From positions 5,146,001-5,210,000 of the forward strand of contig WHVY01000005.1 in assembly GCA_022266195.1 (NCBI GenBank): a stretch of DNA of 64,000 nt, given 5' to 3'. The position numbers and the translations under genes are program-made. The notes beneath the pieces are model-generated. The model searched no databases. It was not told the DNA's origin and was given only the letters and a program-made list of their open reading frames with translations. Shown here one piece after another: positions 61,401-64,000 of this stretch (position 1 is its first letter; each line of letters opens with the position of its first letter). This DNA comes from Tetranychus cinnabarinus. Taxonomy: Eukaryota > Arthropoda > Arachnida > Trombidiformes > Tetranychidae.

Positions 61401-63127
61401 TAGAATCACCTGTATCCACAAAAGAAGAATTGGAAGGTACTTCATATGATTCCCCAAAGCAAGCAATTTTCGTTAAATAGCTGCTTCACCTTGCTTTTTG
61501 TTGCTCATTTTACTAACCGTTTGCAATCTTTGTCTTTCTCGCTCTTTCACAAATCTGTTTAAATTTAACAACATCACCATTTAATCATCAATATCCTTAA
61601 TGTACATCTGTCTCAATTTCACGGGGCTTCGTTTTCATGGGTTTCCTCAAATGTCTTGTCACTTCACTGTCCACATTCCTCCGTCTATCAACTAACACAC
61701 TAAAAAACCACAAACACTTTCAATTGCTTATTTGTTAAAAATATAGTTAATTATTTGACTAATGAATTTTTCTCTGATTCTTCTTTCATCTTTTTTTAGA
61801 TACATTACAAAAGCAAGGATCATTAGCCAAGAAAAAGATACTGGTTAACAAAGAACTTTTATCGAATGATGACATGATAAGTATGTGCTTCAATTGAAAA
61901 CCTTTCACCTAATCAGCTTCTTGAAATGAAACTAAAAAATTTCAAACAATAACCATTAACTATTTCATTTTATTCCCTCATTTGCAATTAGTTGATTTTC
62001 CACATACACAACAAGAAGAAAATCGAGTTCCTGAGTTATCTGCTCAAGAAGAAATGAATGAAACCAGAAGTTGGCGGGAATCATGTCCAATTGGAGACAA
62101 GGGAGAAGTAAAAAAGATTGACCTTAAAGTTATCGAACCTTATAAGAAAGTTCTATCTCACGGAGGTTACTATCATCATTACAATTCTGCTCAACTAAAC
62201 AAAAATAATACAACTCCAGGTATAACATTTTTCATCAACAACCTAGAAAATTGATTTCTCAATGATCATGTTATTAATTTTACATTTAACTCTGATTAGG
62301 TCCTGGTCCTGCAATTATCATTTTCTCAGCCTGTTATCTTCCAGACAGATCCAGGAAGGATTATGGCTATGTTATGGATAATTTGTTCATGTAATTGTTT
62401 TTTCTTCTGATGAAATTTCGCTCAAAATTTAATCTTGTTTTTCGATTATTTACATTTTCTTTTAGGTACGTCCTAACAACACTTCATGAATTGGTAGCCG
62501 ATGATTACATCCTTATTTATTTTCACAATGCTGGATGTGCCGGAGTTTCAAGCAATAATATGCCTACCTTTAGTTGGTTAAAGCGTTGTTATACAATGAT
62601 TGATAAAAGATTGAGGAAAAATTTGAAATCTCTTTTTCTGGTTCATCCCACTTTTTGGTTGAAAACTTTTGTAATTATGACAAAACCTTTCATAAGGTAT
62701 GTCAAATTTTCTGGTGTTTAATTTTTCCAAATTTAAATCGTGTAAAAAATTCGTTTATTGATTATTTTTATTCTTCTACTCTTTTGTAGCTCTAAATTTT
62801 CAAAAAAACTTAAATTCGTGAGCACACTTGCCGAGCTCAATGATCTTGTGCCCATTGAAAGTACAGTAATTCCTCCTCCAGTTAAACAGTAAGTAAATAT
62901 TCTTGACTCTTGATTGTTTTATATGTAAATACAAATTGCTAATGAACATCCTTTCATTAATTTCTTTAACACGTTCCGATTTCATCGTCTTTTCAAATCC
63001 AATATCTCATCCTCGCTTAACACGATGACGCTTCTAATGCCCACCGCTTAACATTGTATTAACCTAACCTTTCAACTAACAACACACCATCAGATATGAT
63101 GAAGTGGCCTCTAACCTTGATAAATGA
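55429..63127 (+). CDS. Prune DHH phosphoesterase fused to a C-terminal BCH domain (PRUNE2/BMCC1-like)
   Basis: Exons: 55429-55473, 55596-55697, 55806-55977, 56383-56640, 56704-57113, 59640-59811, 59963-60123, 60461-61436, 61800-61880, 61992-62219, 62300-62390, 62466-62696, 62790-62888, 63094-63127; 1019 aa, phases consistent. Residues 1-400 form a Prune-type DHH/DHHA2 phosphoesterase: motif [10 protein letters not shown], motif II VDHNED, motif III IIDHHK, and GTIILDTV with the fourth metal-binding Asp. A long Asp/Ser/Gln-rich linker follows. The C terminus is a BCH (BNIP2/Cdc42GAP homology, CRAL-TRIO-like) domain, with [34 protein letters not shown] and [20 protein letters not shown]. This architecture equals vertebrate PRUNE2. 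Predicted activities are polyphosphate or cyclic-nucleotide hydrolysis (N) and lipid or Rho-regulator binding (C). Retaining the intron after VKQ would end the protein 11 residues early. AATAAA at 63277. Confidence 0.93.
57114..59639. other. Prune intron 5
   Basis: 2.5 kb, pyrimidine-rich with many TCTT/TTCATT runs. ORFs such as 58185-58421 (minus) and 58227-58439 (plus) overlap each other and look like chance. No gene recognised. Confidence 0.55.
60507..61436 (+). other. Optional 930-nt segment of the Prune-BCH linker exon
   Basis: Within exon 8, 46 nt after its acceptor, a consensus donor (AAAG|GTAAGA at 60506/60507) occurs in phase 1, the same phase as the normal donor at 61436. Splicing from it to the exon at 61800 would remove exactly 310 codons of disordered acidic linker and keep the frame. 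Reading through the distal donor instead ends at a stop at 61480, giving a Prune form lacking the BCH domain. Confidence 0.5.
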
Positions 63128-63850
63128 TTAATCTTATCGATATAATCATATCCTTTGGAAGACACACACTGTGGTACTTTGACTTCTCTTCCTTATTATC
63201 ATGATGGTTAACTAAACTGAAGAAAAATACTGAAGAGAAGAAAAATGACCAGCAACAATTAATGTCTAATTAATCGAATAAAATTATACAATAAAATCAT
63301 TAACAATAACTAATTTCCTTGCCTCTGCTGCTACCGCTACTGCTAACTTGAACAGTTATAAATACATCTAACAATTAACGAATTATTTATAAAAAAAACT
63401 TGAAATAATATTTAATGATATCAATAGATATTTTCTATTAATATCAACCTATCGGTCACAAAAAAATCTGATTAGTAACAATTTATAATTTACAATAAAG
63501 TTCACTTGCTTCTCTGCTAATTAACTAAACAAATATATTTACACACCAATAAATTAGGGTTGAATTTGAACGGATCATTCGCCAGAAAAAGAAGGAATCT
63601 TCAAGGCGCTGATTGGTCACTCTATCAACACATCTTGGTACCCTCAATCGGCTCCATCATCATTTTTTGCGTCTAAATCCTTTTTTTGTTAAATACTCTT
63701 CTTTACCTCTGTGATAAAATTAACCCTGTTTCCCCTTTACAACCCTTTTTTCCTTCTCCAAGAAATATATATAGTTCTTGACCACCCTTATTATTGATAT
63801 TATTATTATTATAATTAGAGATGTTGAAAAATTATTTTATTTATACCTAC
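63128..63850. other. Prune 3' UTR and downstream flank
   Basis: AATAAA signals lie at 63277-63282 and near 63289. The rest is AT-rich with no recognised gene. Confidence 0.55.
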
Positions 63851-63987
63851 CTTATGGCCTATTATTGCTGGCTGGGTTTCGCAAGTGCAAACACCATTAT
63901 AAATACAATTATACCTGCGATCACATTTAAAGCCATTTCCAATCACAATGTTAATTGTAAACAAGTTTACAAAGATATCTCTTTTCC
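63851..63987 (-). other. Candidate cysteine-rich exon of a gene extending past the right edge
   Basis: The minus strand shows an acceptor (TTGTATACAG) and a donor (CATAAG|GTAGGT) around 137 nt, open in one frame, with phase 1 in and 0 out. It encodes GKRDIFVNLFT then FKCDRRYNCIYNGVCTC, an EGF- or disulfide-knot-like spacing of cysteines. Only one exon is visible, so family and reality are uncertain. Confidence 0.35.
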
Positions 63988-64000
63988 CTGTATACAATAA

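Overview
This is a eukaryotic nuclear window: AT-rich, with genes broken by short GT-AG introns and no bacterial features. The gene set (Piwi, sarcalumenin, an Erg potassium channel, kidney-type glutaminase, Tubby, DNAJC22, a monocarboxylate transporter and a Prune-BCH fusion) is animal. The compact, intron-rich, AT-rich style fits an arthropod and is reminiscent of an acariform mite, but that placement is inference. I rebuilt exon structures by hand from splice sites, reading phase and family conservation. Each complete multi-exon model has an integral codon count and consistent phases at every junction.

Layout, left to right. 1-2647 (-): a Piwi protein whose last residues lie off the left edge. 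4391-9482 (+): sarcalumenin, a secretory-pathway GTPase with a very acidic N-terminal half. 11281-35094 (-): an Erg/seizure-type (KCNH) potassium channel whose first intron is 10.8 kb or 17.4 kb, depending on which of two alternative first exons is used. Inside that intron sits a nested two-gene DNA transposon (about 22.75-26.76 kb): a Tnp2-like transposase (-) and a divergent accessory gene (+). Next to it are a 9 x 12-bp tandem repeat and a small low-complexity C2H2 zinc-finger gene (21826-22630, -). 36904-42299 (-): mitochondrial glutaminase; its 2.9-kb first intron holds four copies of a repeat, two direct and two inverted. 42794-45848 (+): a Tubby-like protein. 46488-48047 (-): DNAJC22. 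50398-54764 (+): an SLC16/MCT transporter. 55429-63127 (+): Prune DHH phosphoesterase fused to a C-terminal BCH lipid/Rho-regulator domain. 63851-63987 (-): one candidate cysteine-rich exon of a gene leaving the window.

The host genes are unrelated and do not form a pathway. Piwi/Sarcalumenin and DNAJC22/MCT are divergent pairs; Tubby/DNAJC22 are convergent. The most unusual signal is in the nested transposon. The 8-mer GGATACGT, in either orientation, occurs 11 times in about 4.0 kb, in coding and non-coding DNA and in all three codon frames, and I found none elsewhere in the window. Copies at the two ends bracket both genes and both poly(A) signals. This suggests a DNA-level recognition system of the element, perhaps read by the accessory protein, loosely analogous to TnpA sites of maize En/Spm. 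Other points of interest are the Erg alternative first exons joined at the junction used by mammalian ERG1b, a 90-nt stop-free intron in the Erg CNBHD, a 930-nt optional segment in Prune, and a potential hairpin in the glutaminase intron.
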